A DNA stretch of 64,000 bases from Rhabdaerophilum calidifontis (GTDB lineage: Bacteria > Pseudomonadota > Alphaproteobacteria > Rhizobiales > Beijerinckiaceae), in contig NZ_VTRS01000006.1 of NCBI RefSeq assembly GCF_008641065.1, positions 62,001 to 126,000 of the forward strand. The letters run 5' to 3'. Position 1 is the stretch's first letter, and every line of letters starts with the position of its first letter. The notes below the pieces were generated by a model, which was given only the letters and a program-made list of their open reading frames with translations, was not told the DNA's origin and made no database searches. The position numbers and the translations under genes were made by a program. Positions 18,094 through 27,029 of the stretch are shown in pieces.

Positions 18094-20040
18094 ATGGTCC
18101 AGAATGTATCCGCGGCCTCGGCCGCAAGCAGTGCTGCGCTCGCGAAACAGGCGCAGCAGCAGGCCAAGGCCGCAGAAAAGGCGGCGAAGGCCGCAGAGCG
18201 CGCCGAGCAGAAGGCGGCCCGCATCGCCGAACGCGAGGCCCGTGCTGCCGAGAAAGCCAAGGTTCCGACGATCGAGGAACTCAACCAGCGCGCGGCCACG
18301 CAGCGCCAGCAGATCGCCGCCGGACTCTATGACCGGTCGCTGACCCTCGCCGAGGGCACGCGGACGTTGCGGCGCCAGGACGCGATCCAGGCCTATGCCG
18401 CCCAGGCGGCGCAGCAGGCCGGCGGTCCGACCGACAAGGATCTGCGCAAGCTCGCGCGCAAGCTCGACAATGCCGACAAGCAGATCGCGAAGCTCCAGAA
18501 CAATGATCGCGGCGCCAATCTTTCGAGCATCGAGGCGATCGACGGCAAGGATCTCGATACGGTCCAGGACAATCTCCTCGCCCGCATCCGGGCCGGCATC
18601 CATGACGGTTCGCTGACCAAGGATGAGGCCGAGACCCTTCTCGCCCGCCAGCGCGAGATTGCCGCGGTCGAGGAGAAGCTCCGCGCGAGCGACGGCAAGC
18701 TGACGGCGGGCGAACAGAAGGTTCTGCTCGACGATCTGCGCAAGACGGCGGACCAGATCAACGCCGCGCGCCGCAACGGCGAGGGTGTGAACGTCAACAC
18801 GCTGAATTATGCCGAGCAGATCGACAAGCGCCAGGCGGCGCTTGAGAAGCAGCTCGACGAGGCGATCAAGCTCGGCTCGATCACCGCGGAAGAGGCCGAT
18901 CAGGTTCGCAGCGCGTTCGAGAAGGCGGCCGAGGTCGAGATCAAGGCGCTCGCCAATGGCCGCGTCGATTGGCGCGAGCACACCCTGGTGTCGAACGCGC
19001 TGAACAGTGCCGAGATCGTGCTCTATGATCTCCAGCGCAACGATGCCGGCGTGAAGCTCGAAGACAGCTATGTCGATGTCAAATACATCGATCAGCGTCA
19101 GGCCCAGCAACTCGAGAGCATCACGCGCGGCATCGATAACGGCTGGCTGACGAATGACGAGGCCGAAACTTTGCTGCAATCGCAGCGTGCAATCCAGGCG
19201 CTCGAGAATAAGCTCGACAATGGTGGCCTGACCCGCGCGGAATATCTCCAGCTTCAGACCGAGCTCAACAACTTCGCGCTGCTCAATGCCAATCTTCAGG
19301 GCAACAAGGATCGCTGGACCGGCATCTTCACCAATCCCGGCGGCACGCCCGCGACGGGTGGCGGCTCGAGCAACGGCACGCCGGTTTCGGGCGGTAGCTC
19401 GGGCGGCGGGAACGGCAACGGCTCCGGTGGCGGCACACCGGTTACCGGCGGCGGAACGGGCAACGGCTCGGGCAACGGCTCCGGTGGCGGCACGCCGGTT
19501 GCCGGTGGCGGCGCGGGCAACGGCAGCAATGTGACTCCGCCATCCGTGGAGCCGCCGGTGGTGACGCCGCCTGCGGTCGAGCCTCCCAAGGCCGACACAC
19601 CCGAAGTCGGAACGCCTGCCACGGCAAAGCCGGCTCCCGCCGAGGAGACGCGCGAGTCGGTGACGAAGCCGACGGAGGCCGTCGAGGAGAACGCGAATGC
19701 GGGCGCGACCGCGGAAGCTGCCCAGCCGGTTCTGAAGGCGCTCGAGGAGATCCGTGACCGCTTCGGCGAGTGGATGACCGGCATGATGCGCGAGCGGACC
19801 GGCACCACGCGCGCGCTGAACGATCGCTTCCGCGAGCGGGCCGATGCGCTGCGTGAGGAACTTGCGGAGCGCGACGGCAAGCGGCGCGAGGCAAAGCGGC
19901 TCGATGCCACGCGGGCGGATTCGGAGGCGACGGAGGCATTCCCGGTCCGCGATGCCGAGACCAGCCGCAAGATCGGCGCCTACCGCGCCGCGGCGCCGGT
20001 GGAGCCGGTCCTCTCCGGCCTGGTGAAGAAGATCGCCTGA
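18094..20040 (+). CDS. Large protein with four ~90-residue 'GxLTxxEA' repeats and Gly/Ser/Pro linker; function unknown
   Basis: I do not recognise a named family. The 648-residue protein begins with an Ala/Lys/Glu coiled-coil segment (about 8-56), then has four repeats of about 90 residues centred on RSLTLAEG (82-88), GSLTKDEAETLL (172-183), GSITAEEADQV (261-271) and GWLTNDEAETLL (350-361). Each unit has a paired second half such as DGKLTAGE or NGGLTRAE. The third and fourth units start with IDKRQ and IDQRQ, which resembles the short IDxRQ...GxLTxxEA repeats of small exported bacterial proteins I recall. After a GGGTP/GNGS linker (about 413-480) and a Pro-rich part (to 530) comes a charged helical C-terminus. 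No signal peptide is seen. GGAG precedes the ATG at 18094. Confidence 0.75.
   Translation: MVQNVSAASAASSAALAKQAQQQAKAAEKAAKAAERAEQKAARIAEREARAAEKAKVPTIEELNQRAATQRQQIAAGLYDRSLTLAEGTRTLRRQDAIQAYAAQAAQQAGGPTDKDLRKLARKLDNADKQIAKLQNNDRGANLSSIEAIDGKDLDTVQDNLLARIRAGIHDGSLTKDEAETLLARQREIAAVEEKLRASDGKLTAGEQKVLLDDLRKTADQINAARRNGEGVNVNTLNYAEQIDKRQAALEKQLDEAIKLGSITAEEADQVRSAFEKAAEVEIKALANGRVDWREHTLVSNALNSAEIVLYDLQRNDAGVKLEDSYVDVKYIDQRQAQQLESITRGIDNGWLTNDEAETLLQSQRAIQALENKLDNGGLTRAEYLQLQTELNNFALLNANLQGNKDRWTGIFTNPGGTPATGGGSSNGTPVSGGSSGGGNGNGSGGGTPVTGGGTGNGSGNGSGGGTPVAGGGAGNGSNVTPPSVEPPVVTPPAVEPPKADTPEVGTPATAKPAPAEETRESVTKPTEAVEENANAGATAEAAQPVLKALEEIRDRFGEWMTGMMRERTGTTRALNDRFRERADALREELAERDGKRREAKRLDATRADSEATEAFPVRDAETSRKIGAYRAAAPVEPVLSGLVKKIA
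19414..19443 (+). repeat. 30-bp direct repeat in Gly/Ser linker, copy 1
   Basis: This 30-bp unit, encoding GNGSGGGTPV, recurs at 19471-19500 with one mismatch. The spacing of 57 bp keeps the frame. It lies in the low-complexity linker of the repeat protein and probably marks recent linker expansion. Confidence 0.8.
19471..19500 (+). repeat. 30-bp direct repeat in Gly/Ser linker, copy 2
   Basis: This is the partner of 19414-19443, differing at one position. Both copies code for the same linker decapeptide. Confidence 0.8.
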
Positions 20041-20077
20041 GCGCGCATCTGCCGCGCCGGTTCCGAAACGCGATGGG

Positions 20078-20099
20078 AAGGCCGCCTCCGGGCGGCCTT
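20078..20099 (+). terminator. Rho-independent terminator of the repeat-protein gene
   Basis: GGCCGCC (20078-20084) and GGCGGCC (20089-20095) form a perfect 7-bp stem with a TCCG loop, followed directly by TTTT. It lies 38 bp after the stop codon of the repeat protein, as expected for a monocistronic transcript. Confidence 0.85.
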
Positions 20100-20160
20100 T
20101 TCCATTCCAGCGGAGAGCTTCCGGCGACGTTTCGCCGGGGGCAGGCATGCTCTGGACCCC

Positions 20161-20208
20161 GAAAAAGATCGAGCACGCCCGGCGCCAGGAAATGCGCCGA
20201 GCGTGCTC
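20161..20208 (-). terminator. Rho-independent terminator of the DUF1127 gene
   Basis: On the minus strand GAGCACGC and GGCGC pair with GCGCC and GCGTGCTC in a long interrupted hairpin (20171-20208), followed by GATCTTTTTC (T-run at 20162-20166). It sits about 25 bp after the DUF1127 stop codon. Confidence 0.85.
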
Positions 20209-20231
20209 GAGGCGATCGCCGGGAACCCCGG

Positions 20232-20573
20232 TCAGTTGCAGAGCGCGGGCGCGGCGGAGGGGAGAATGCCGGGCGCGTGCGCCGCGTTCGGGCGGGCGGG
20301 GAGAACCGCCCGTCCGGCCGGGCTCTCCCGCCGGTGGCGGGTTTCGCCGCCGGCTGCGATCAGGGAGAGAACCAGGGTGGGATCCTGGTTGAAGGGGAGC
20401 TGAAGCGCGCCTCGAACATCGCTCCGGGTGAGGCCGATATCCTTGAGTGCGCGGTTGTCCCAGGCCAGGAGCTCCTTCGCGGCGCGGCGGTTCTCCATGG
20501 CCGTCCGGACGCGGTTCGCCGTCTTGGCGAGCGCGATCATCAGGGCGGTCAGAGTGCCGGGAAGGATGGCCAT
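20232..20573 (-). CDS. DUF1127 (YjiS-like) small protein with C-terminal extension
   Basis: The 113-residue product has a hydrophobic start, then an Arg-rich helix (NRVRTAMENRRAAKELLAW) running into DNRALKDIGLTRSDVRGAL, the diagnostic DUF1127 segment. Alphaproteobacterial members are small Arg-rich proteins, some of which bind RNA or affect phosphate and nitrogen responses; this one has an extra 45-residue tail of unknown use. AAAGGA precedes the ATG. It is divergent from the LysR gene across a 159-bp AT-rich gap with inverted repeats, so the LysR protein may regulate it. Confidence 0.85.
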   Translation of the reverse strand: MAILPGTLTALMIALAKTANRVRTAMENRRAAKELLAWDNRALKDIGLTRSDVRGALQLPFNQDPTLVLSLIAAGGETRHRRESPAGRAVLPARPNAAHAPGILPSAAPALCN

Positions 20574-20652
20574 GGGATATTCCTTTCAAGGTCGGCCGTC
20601 GGAGCAACATCGAATTGCGTCAGGTGCAGAGTTCTTGTAGCAATCCCCCGTT

Positions 20653-20719
20653 CATTTGAAAAACGAATGTTTATGATGTAATCATCACCAAATACGATAT
20701 ATGCGCCTGGAGGGCGCAT
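20653..20719. promoter_or_regulatory. Divergent DUF1127/LysR control region with inverted repeats
   Basis: The 159-bp gap is AT-rich for this genome. It contains CATT-N9-AATG (20653-20669), the perfect inverted repeat ATGAT-GTA-ATCAT (20673-20685), and ATGCGCC-N5-GGCGCAT (20701-20719) just before the LysR ribosome binding site GGGAG. LysR-type proteins usually bind such dyads in the gap between their own gene and a divergent target, so these are operator candidates. Confidence 0.5.
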
Positions 20720-20732
20720 CCTGGGAGATCCC

Positions 20733-21629
20733 ATGCTGCCGCTGCTCGACAACGAACATCTGCGCGCGCTGATCGCGATCGCCGAGACCGGCTCCTTCAC
20801 CAGGGCGGCGGATGCCATCCACAAGACGCAGAGCGCGATCTCGATGCAGATCCGCCGGCTGGAGGAGCGGCTCGGCGTCGAGATCTTCGTCAAGGAGGGG
20901 CGCTCGGCGCGGCTGACGCCGGAGGGCGAGCGCCTGCTCGATTACGCCTACCGCATCATCCGCCTTTCCGACGAGGCGGTCGCGAGCCTGCGCGGCGCGC
21001 GGCTCACCGGCAAGGTCAAGCTCGGCGTGCCGGATGATTATGCCGAACGCTATCTGCCGCAGATCCTCGCCCGCTTCACCGAGAGCAATCCGGGGATCGA
21101 GGTTGTCGTCGTCTGCGAGCCGACCCCCTGCCTCGTGGCCAATATCCAGGCCAACGAGATGGACATGGCGATCATCACCCATTCGCGCAAGCGCGATGTC
21201 GGCGAGATCATCCGCGAGGAGAAGCTGCTCTGGGTTTCCTCGCAGCGCCATTGCACGCATCAGAACCGGCCGGTGCCGCTGGCGATGGGGCGTGATACCT
21301 GCGATTGGCGCCGCGCCGCCACCGCGGCGCTGGATCAGGCCGGCACGGCGTTCAAGGTGCTCTATACGAGCTGGAATTCGGCTGCCGTCGGTGCGGTGGT
21401 CCTCGCCGGCATGGCGGTCAGCGTGCTTCCGGAGAGCGCGGTGCGTTCGGGCATGCGCATCCTCACGCCGGAAGCCGGCTTTCCCGATCTGCCGACGGTG
21501 AAGATCGCCCTGGTCCGCAATCCGCATGCGCGTGACACGGTGGCGAATGCGCTGGCAGCGCATATCGTCCAGAGTCTCGACAATCTCTCGCTTGAGCCAC
21601 GCCCGAGCCTCATCGCTGCGGCGGAATAG
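20733..21629 (+). CDS. LysR family transcriptional regulator
   Basis: The 298-residue protein has the LysR winged helix-turn-helix at about residues 6-65 (LIAIAETGSFTRAADAIHKTQSAIS) and a periplasmic-binding-fold effector domain from about 92 (KVKLGVPDDYAERYLPQIL) to 285. The N-terminus MLPLLDNEHLRALI and the GVPDDYA segment are those of a common alphaproteobacterial LysR group; the inducer is unknown. It is divergent from DUF1127 and converges with gshA, leaving only one base between the two stop codons. Confidence 0.92.
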   Translation: MLPLLDNEHLRALIAIAETGSFTRAADAIHKTQSAISMQIRRLEERLGVEIFVKEGRSARLTPEGERLLDYAYRIIRLSDEAVASLRGARLTGKVKLGVPDDYAERYLPQILARFTESNPGIEVVVVCEPTPCLVANIQANEMDMAIITHSRKRDVGEIIREEKLLWVSSQRHCTHQNRPVPLAMGRDTCDWRRAATAALDQAGTAFKVLYTSWNSAAVGAVVLAGMAVSVLPESAVRSGMRILTPEAGFPDLPTVKIALVRNPHARDTVANALAAHIVQSLDNLSLEPRPSLIAAAE

Positions 21630-21630
21630 C

Positions 21631-23001
21631 TCAATAGGCCGCTTCGTCGAAGACCGGCGCGATCCGTCCGCCCCAGGCGCCGCCATGGCGGGCTAGCAGC
21701 GCCTCGGCCCGCGTTTCGCCACGCGCGACGATGGCATCGAGCGGATCGAGGAAACGCGTCTCATCATGGCCCTGCGCGTCGCGCCGCGCGCGTGCGGCGA
21801 GGCCGGCGCGGGCGAGCGCCAGCAGGTCGCGGGCGAGATCGCGCACGGAGCGGCCGCGGATCTCGGCGCGGAGCGCCAGCCGCGGCACATCGTCGCGCAG
21901 GCGCTGCCGCTCCTCGGCGCTCCAGCCCTTCGCGAGATCCCAGGCAGCGTCGAGGCTCGGCCGGTGATAGAACAGCCCGACCCAGAACGCCGAGAGCGCC
22001 GCGATCATGTCGCGATCCCCCACATCGGCGCCGCGCATTTCGAGATAGCGCTTGAGCCGCACTTCGGGGAAGATGGTCGAGAGATGGTTCGCCCAATCGG
22101 AAATCACCGCCCGGGTGCCGGGCAGGCCGGGGAGGCGCCCTGCCAGCAGGTCGCGGAAGGACTGGCCGGTGACATCGTGATAGGTGTCGCCGCGCTTGAC
22201 GAAATACATCGGCACGTCGAGCGCGTAATCGACGTAACGCTCGAAGCCGAACCCCTCCTCGAAGACGAAGGGCAGCATTCCGGCGCGGGCATTGTCGGTA
22301 TCGCGCCAGATCTCGGAGCGCGCCGAGAGCAGGCCGTTCGGGCGGCCGTCGGTGAAGGGGGAATTCGCGAACAGCGCCGTCGCCACCGGCTGGAGCGCGA
22401 TGCTCATCCGCAGCTTCTGGACCATGTCCGCCTCGGAGGAGAAATCGAGATTGGCCTGCACGGTCGCGGTGCGGAACATCATGTCGCGGCCGCGCGAGCC
22501 GACCTTCGGCATATAGGCGCGCATGATGCGGTAGCGCGCCTTCGGCATGACCGGCGTCTCGTCGAGCGTCCAGAGCGGCGACATGCCGAGGCCGAGGAAG
22601 CGGATGCCGAGCGGATCGGCGATTTCCTTGACCTGGGCGAGATGCGCGCCGGTTTCGAGGAAGGTCTGGTGCAGCGTCTCGAGCGGCGCGCCGGACAATT
22701 CGAACTGGCCGCCCGGCTCCAGGCTGATCGCGCCGCCGCCGGTGACATCGACGAGGCCGATCGGGTGGTCGCCCTCCATGATCGGCTCCCAGCCGAGCAG
22801 GCCCTGCATGCCTTCGAGCAATGCGCGGATGCCGCGCGGGCCGTCATAGGGCACGGGCGAATGGTCCGCCGCGTAGAACGGGATTTTCTCGTGCTCGGTG
22901 CCGACGCGGAATTCCGCTTCCGGCTTCACGCCCTTCTCGATCCAGGCGACAAGGGCATCGCGCCCCTCGATCGGGGTGAGGTCGACCGTGTCCCGCGCCA
23001 T
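21631..23001 (-). CDS. gshA: Glutamate--cysteine ligase (plant/alphaproteobacterial type)
   Basis: This is the first enzyme of glutathione synthesis. The 456-residue product has the GCS2-type pattern GTEHEKIPFY, VDVTGGGAISLEPGGQFELSG and MPKVGSRGRDMMFRTATVQ, read as separate blocks, with family-typical length. The ATG at 23001 is preceded by a GGGGG stretch and is chosen over longer openings of the frame. It is transcribed in the same direction as rsmE, 116 bp downstream of it. Confidence 0.96.
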   Translation of the reverse strand: MARDTVDLTPIEGRDALVAWIEKGVKPEAEFRVGTEHEKIPFYAADHSPVPYDGPRGIRALLEGMQGLLGWEPIMEGDHPIGLVDVTGGGAISLEPGGQFELSGAPLETLHQTFLETGAHLAQVKEIADPLGIRFLGLGMSPLWTLDETPVMPKARYRIMRAYMPKVGSRGRDMMFRTATVQANLDFSSEADMVQKLRMSIALQPVATALFANSPFTDGRPNGLLSARSEIWRDTDNARAGMLPFVFEEGFGFERYVDYALDVPMYFVKRGDTYHDVTGQSFRDLLAGRLPGLPGTRAVISDWANHLSTIFPEVRLKRYLEMRGADVGDRDMIAALSAFWVGLFYHRPSLDAAWDLAKGWSAEERQRLRDDVPRLALRAEIRGRSVRDLARDLLALARAGLAARARRDAQGHDETRFLDPLDAIVARGETRAEALLARHGGAWGGRIAPVFDEAAY

Positions 23002-23117
23002 GAAGCCCCCGGTGATCGTCTGCGGCTCGTCCGGGGAAACCCGGCCGACCGGATGTATAGGTATGCGGCTCCCGATCGGCAATGGCCGCCGGCTTCGCGG
23101 CCGGGAGGTGTGGCCGT

Positions 23118-23870
23118 TCAGCCCGCCGACCGCCAATCGCCCCGCACCGCCTGCACCAGCGCCAGGGCGGCCACCGCGGCGGTGTCCGCCCGCAGGATGC
23201 GCGGGCCGAGCGAGAGCCGGCAGAGACGGGGATGCTTCAGGATCGCGGCGCGTTCCTCCGCCGTGAACCCGCCTTCCGGGCCGATCAGCAGCGTGATCCG
23301 CTCCGCCGCCGGCGCTGCCGTCAGCAGGGCGAGCGGGTCCGCCACCTCGGCATCCTCGTCGGCGAAGACGAGCAGTTCCTCCGCCGCGAGCCCGGCGAGG
23401 AAGGCGGGAAGCCTGGTTTCCGGTTCGATCTCCGGCAGCGCCAGGATGCCGCATTGCTCCGCGGCCTCGATGGCGTTCGCCGCGAGCCGTTCGGCCTTGA
23501 GCCGGCTGACCTGCGTGCGCTGGGTGATGACCGGCGCGAGCCGCCCCGCCCCCATCTCCACCGCCTTCTGGACGAGATAATCGAGCCGCGCGGCCTTGAG
23601 CGGCGCGAAGGCATGGCGCAGCCCTGCGGGCGGCGTCTGCGGTCGCGTCTGTTCGATGAGATGGAGCACGGCGGTTCGCCGGTTGGGCTGGCGCAGTTCG
23701 GCGCGCCATTCGCCGTCCCGGCCGTTGAAGACCAGGAGCTTCGCGCCCTCGGCCATGCGCAGCACGTTGAGCAGGTAATTGGCCTGTTCGCGGGTCACCG
23801 GCGCATCCGTGCCGGCGGCGAGTGGGTAATCGACGAACAGGCGGTGTGAAGCGAAATCGTAGCGGGCCAT
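23118..23870 (-). CDS. rsmE: 16S rRNA (uracil(1498)-N(3))-methyltransferase RsmE
   Basis: The 250-residue SPOUT methyltransferase has an N-terminal PUA-like part (RLFVDYPL, HxLxxVLR-like NYLLNVLRM), the KAVEMGAGRLAPVITQRT segment, and the C-terminal knot with LLIGPEGGFTAEE and LGPRILRADTA. It methylates U1498 in the 30S subunit. It is divergent from a small exported protein gene; the 153-bp gap carries both promoters. Confidence 0.94.
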   Translation of the reverse strand: MARYDFASHRLFVDYPLAAGTDAPVTREQANYLLNVLRMAEGAKLLVFNGRDGEWRAELRQPNRRTAVLHLIEQTRPQTPPAGLRHAFAPLKAARLDYLVQKAVEMGAGRLAPVITQRTQVSRLKAERLAANAIEAAEQCGILALPEIEPETRLPAFLAGLAAEELLVFADEDAEVADPLALLTAAPAAERITLLIGPEGGFTAEERAAILKHPRLCRLSLGPRILRADTAAVAALALVQAVRGDWRSAG

Positions 23871-24023
23871 GGCGGAGCGATTCGGGAAAGACAGCCTCCA
23901 ATATCGCAGGCGAGCCAAAAAATGCCTTGATTTTTCGGCCCTGATGGCAATCGTGCCGCGCCGAAAGAAAAGGGCCGCGTCCGGGGGCGGGCGGGGAGAA
24001 CGAAACGCGCGAGAGGGGAGCCC

Positions 24024-24452
24024 ATGATGAAGCGGTCTTTGCCCGGCCTTCTGCTCTTGTGCCTGTTCACCGCCACGCCGGCGGGCGCGCAGCAGATGCC
24101 GGCCAGTTGCCAGGCGGAGCTTGATTCGCTCGGAGAGGCGCGGCTGAAGGTCATCAACCGCATCAACGGCTTCTCCAAGAAGCGGCCGACGGCGCAGCAA
24201 GCCTGCGCGGCGTTCGGCGAGCTTGTGGCATCGGAAGCGAAGATGCTGAAATGGATGCAGGACAACCAGGATTGGTGCCGCCTGCCGGAAGCGCTGATCG
24301 CCAATTTCAAGGAAGGCTCGCAGCAAGCGGTCAAGGCTCGCGGCCAGGCCTGCACGGCCGCGAAGCGGCAGGCCGCCGGGGGCGGCGGCGCCGGCGGCCC
24401 GCGCGGCCCCGTTCCGGGCGGCGGCGTGCGTCTGCCGCAGGGGGCGCTCTGA
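24024..24452 (+). CDS. Small exported protein of unknown function
   Basis: The 142-residue protein begins with a clear Sec signal peptide (MKRSLPGLLLLCLF...AGA, cleavage about residue 22). The mature part has a helical core with three or four Cys (CQAEL, CAAFGEL, WCRLPEAL, GQACTAAK), a pattern I associate with a conserved uncharacterised periplasmic family in Hyphomicrobiales, and a Gly/Pro tail. GAGGGGAG precedes an ATGATG start. Its stop overlaps the ubiA ATG (TGATG), so the two are translationally coupled. Confidence 0.75.
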   Translation: MMKRSLPGLLLLCLFTATPAGAQQMPASCQAELDSLGEARLKVINRINGFSKKRPTAQQACAAFGELVASEAKMLKWMQDNQDWCRLPEALIANFKEGSQQAVKARGQACTAAKRQAAGGGGAGGPRGPVPGGGVRLPQGAL

Positions 24453-25387
24453 TGGCGGGGGACGGCCTTTCCGGGGCGATCCCGGATGCCGTCCGGCGCT
24501 CCTTTGTCGAGAAGCTGCCGCCTGCCTGGCGGCCCTATGCGCGTCTCGCCCGGCTTGACCGGCCGATCGGTTGGTGGCTGCTCCTCCTGCCCTGCTGGTG
24601 GAGCGCGGCGCTGGCCGCGCGCCTGGCCGGCGACCTGCCGAGCCTGCCGCTCTTCGCATTGTTCCTGATCGGTGCCGTTGCGATGCGCGGCGCCGGCTCG
24701 ACCTGGAACGACATCACCGACCGCGATCTCGATGCCCGCGTCGCGCGCACCATGGGGCGGCCGCTGCCCTCGGGCGCCGTCAGCGTGGCCCGCGCGGCCC
24801 TGTTCCTTGCGGCGCAGCTCCTGGTCGGGCTGCTGGTGCTCCTGAGCCTCAACCGCTTCGCGATCCTGGCCGGGCTGTGCGCCATGGCGCCGGTGATCGT
24901 CTATCCCTTCATGAAGCGGGTGACCAACCATCCGCAGATCGTGCTCGGCCTCGCCTTCGCCTGGGGGGCGCTGATGGGGTTCGCCGCGCATCTCGGCGCG
25001 ATTCCGCCGGCGGGTTTCGCGCTCTATGCCGGCGCGATCCTCTGGGTGATCGGCTACGACACGATCTACGCCTTGCAGGATATCGAGGACGACGCCATCG
25101 TCGGCATCGGCTCGACCGCACGGGCCTATGGCGACAGGGTGCGGCTTTTCATCGCGGCGATGTTCGCCGGCACGCTGGCGCTTGTCGGCCTCGCGCTCGT
25201 TTTGTCCGGGTCCGGTCCGGCGGCCTGGCTCGGGCTTGCCGCCTTCGCGGTGCATCTCGGCTGGCAGGTCGCGATCCTGCGCCGGGAGGATGCCGCCCAG
25301 GCGCTGCGGCTGTTCCGCGCGAACCGGGATGCGGGGCTGCTGCTCTTCGCCGGGCTGTTCCTCGACGCGATCGCGCAGCGGTTCTGA
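24452..25387 (+). CDS. ubiA: 4-hydroxybenzoate polyprenyltransferase
   Basis: This integral membrane enzyme attaches the polyprenyl tail to 4-hydroxybenzoate in ubiquinone synthesis. The 311-residue protein has the two Asp-rich metal sites NDITDRDLD and DIEDD, the RPLPSG motif, GWWLLLLPCWW near the start and eight or nine hydrophobic helices. The ATG overlaps the stop of the upstream exported-protein gene. A functional tie to that neighbour is unknown. Confidence 0.95.
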   Translation: MAGDGLSGAIPDAVRRSFVEKLPPAWRPYARLARLDRPIGWWLLLLPCWWSAALAARLAGDLPSLPLFALFLIGAVAMRGAGSTWNDITDRDLDARVARTMGRPLPSGAVSVARAALFLAAQLLVGLLVLLSLNRFAILAGLCAMAPVIVYPFMKRVTNHPQIVLGLAFAWGALMGFAAHLGAIPPAGFALYAGAILWVIGYDTIYALQDIEDDAIVGIGSTARAYGDRVRLFIAAMFAGTLALVGLALVLSGSGPAAWLGLAAFAVHLGWQVAILRREDAAQALRLFRANRDAGLLLFAGLFLDAIAQRF

Positions 25388-25404
25388 GGCGCGGCTCCGC
25401 CGCT

Positions 25405-25854
25405 TCAGCCTTCGCGGCGGCGCGGCGATGCGCCGGCGGGCGCCTCTGGACCCGGCACTTTCCGCCGTGTCAGGAAGCGCGGGCGACGGGCGGCGAGCGG
25501 CGACCCCCGGCGGCGGGGCGCGCCGCGCCCGGCCTGCGGCGCGACAGGGGTCGTCGCGCCGGTCTGGTCGCGCAGGTAGAGCGCCAGGTTGAGGTCGCGT
25601 CCGAGCCCGCGCCAGAGCGCGATGATGTCGGGATCGTCGCCGGCGACATGCACCGCGTCGCCGAGGCCGCCACCGGCCAGGACCGGGCGGATGGCGAGGA
25701 CCGGGGTGCCGTCCCGTCGATGCTCGGCCGAAAGCGCGAGCCCGACCGCGCCGGCGACGGCCGGCGGATTGTCGTTGGCGAAGGGCGTGTCGCGACTGCC
25801 GGGACCGGACGGCGCGCGGCCGCCCGGTCCATCGGCGTGATGGCTCGCTGTCAT
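25405..25854 (-). CDS. Conserved hypothetical protein (possible DUF6101 relative)
   Basis: The 149-residue protein is rich in Ala, Gly, Pro and Arg. A central segment (VGLALSAEHRRDGTPVLAIRPVLAG, then DPDIIALWRGLGRDLNLAL) looks like a folded beta-alpha unit, and the basic end PLAARRPRFLTRRKVPG resembles the C-terminus of DUF6101 proteins as I recall them; the N-terminal half of that family is not evident. The ATG at 25854 is chosen; an earlier one at 25905 adds 17 residues. It converges with ubiA. Real coding is likely but not certain. Confidence 0.5.
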   Translation of the reverse strand: MTASHHADGPGGRAPSGPGSRDTPFANDNPPAVAGAVGLALSAEHRRDGTPVLAIRPVLAGGGLGDAVHVAGDDPDIIALWRGLGRDLNLALYLRDQTGATTPVAPQAGRGAPRRRGSPLAARRPRFLTRRKVPGPEAPAGASPRRREG

Positions 25855-26057
25855 GTCTGACGCCTGTTCCTGTCGGAAAATCTGACGTTCCCGATCTCGG
25901 CCCAATCTAGCGGCGCCAGCCGCGAATCCGCTTAAAAAACGCGGTTAAACCCCGATAACCATGGCTTTCCGCATGGTTTCGTCGGATCGTGCTTCACGAA
26001 ACGTAACCCGCCCGACGCTTGACGGAAGCGCCCTGCCGCCCCAGAACCGGGCACGAG

Positions 26058-27029
26058 ATGTCGATGTCCGTTTCCGCGAAACCGCCGCTCCGGATCCTGC
26101 TCTGCGCGCCGCGCGGCTTCTGCGCCGGCGTGGTGCGGGCGATCGACGCCGTGGAGGAGGCTTTGCGCAAGTTCGGCGCCCCGGTCTATGTCCGGCACGA
26201 GATCGTCCATAACCGCTATGTCGTCGAGGGGCTGAAGCGGAAGGGCGCGATCTTCGTCGACGAATTGTCGGAAATCCCGGATACCGACGCGCCGGTGATC
26301 TTTTCCGCCCATGGCGTGCCGAAATCCGTACCGGAGGAGGCCGAGGCGCGCCGCTTCCATGCCATCGACGCCACCTGCCCGCTGGTGACGAAGGTGCATC
26401 GCGAGGCCGAGATCCATCACCGGCGCGGCCGGCTCGTGATCCTGATCGGGCATCAGGGCCATCCCGAGGTCGTCGGCACGATGGGGCAATTGCCGCCGGG
26501 CGCGGTCGTGCTGATCGAGACGGCGGAGGAGGTCGCCCGGCTCGAAATCCCGCCGGGCACCCCGCTCGCCTTCGTCACGCAGACGACGCTTTCGGTGGAC
26601 GATACCCGCCAGGTGGTCGAGGCGCTGAAGGCGCGCTTTCCCGAGATCGTCGCGCCGCACAAGGAGGATATCTGCTACGCGACCACCAACCGCCAGGAAG
26701 CGGTGAAGCGGGTCGCGCCGCAGGTCGATGCGATGATCGTCGTCGGCTCGCCGAATTCGTCGAATTCGCAGCGTCTGCGCGAGGTCGCGGAGCGCGCCGG
26801 CTGCCGACGCGCGGCGCTGGTGCTGCGTGCGGAGGAGATCGACTGGGCGCTGTTCGGCGCCATCGGCTCGCTCGGCATCACCGCCGGGGCCTCGGCGCCG
26901 GAAATCCTCGTCGAGGAGATCATCGACGCGTTCGCGGCGCGCTACACGGTCGCGGTCGAGACGGTCTCGACCGCCGACGAGAGCGTGTTCTTCCCCCTGC
27001 CGCGCGCGCTGCGGCCGGACGCGGCCTGA
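26058..27029 (+). CDS. ispH: 4-hydroxy-3-methylbut-2-enyl diphosphate reductase
   Basis: IspH carries out the last step of the MEP isoprenoid pathway using a 4Fe-4S cluster. The three cluster cysteines are in GFCAGV (Cys22), DATCPLVTK and [10 protein letters not shown]; the [13 protein letters not shown] and [11 protein letters not shown] motifs close the active site. The product is 323 residues. A TTG at 26019 is in frame, but the ATG at 26058 places the cysteine motif at the usual distance. It is preceded by a 203-bp gap containing an AT-rich stretch around 25931-25960 that may hold the promoter. Confidence 0.97.
   Translation: MSMSVSAKPPLRILLCAPRGFCAGVVRAIDAVEEALRKFGAPVYVRHEIVHNRYVVEGLKRKGAIFVDELSEIPDTDAPVIFSAHGVPKSVPEEAEARRFHAIDATCPLVTKVHREAEIHHRRGRLVILIGHQGHPEVVGTMGQLPPGAVVLIETAEEVARLEIPPGTPLAFVTQTTLSVDDTRQVVEALKARFPEIVAPHKEDICYATTNRQEAVKRVAPQVDAMIVVGSPNSSNSQRLREVAERAGCRRAALVLRAEEIDWALFGAIGSLGITAGASAPEILVEEIIDAFAARYTVAVETVSTADESVFFPLPRALRPDAA

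Noticed and set aside
19350-19530. Short repeated units that could suggest a CRISPR array
   Set aside because: The units are in-frame Gly/Ser/Thr linker codons without regular spacers; no cas gene is present.
18010-20610. An 866-codon minus-strand frame opposite the repeat protein
   Set aside because: It ignores the terminator hairpins and overlaps DUF1127. The plus-strand frame has the RBS, periodic repeats and terminator.
25931-25960. CtrA site upstream of ispH
   Set aside because: The two TTAA motifs there are nine, not seven, bases apart.
26019-26057. TTG start for ispH
   Set aside because: Adds 13 residues not expected in the family; the ATG at 26058 gives a normal N-terminus.
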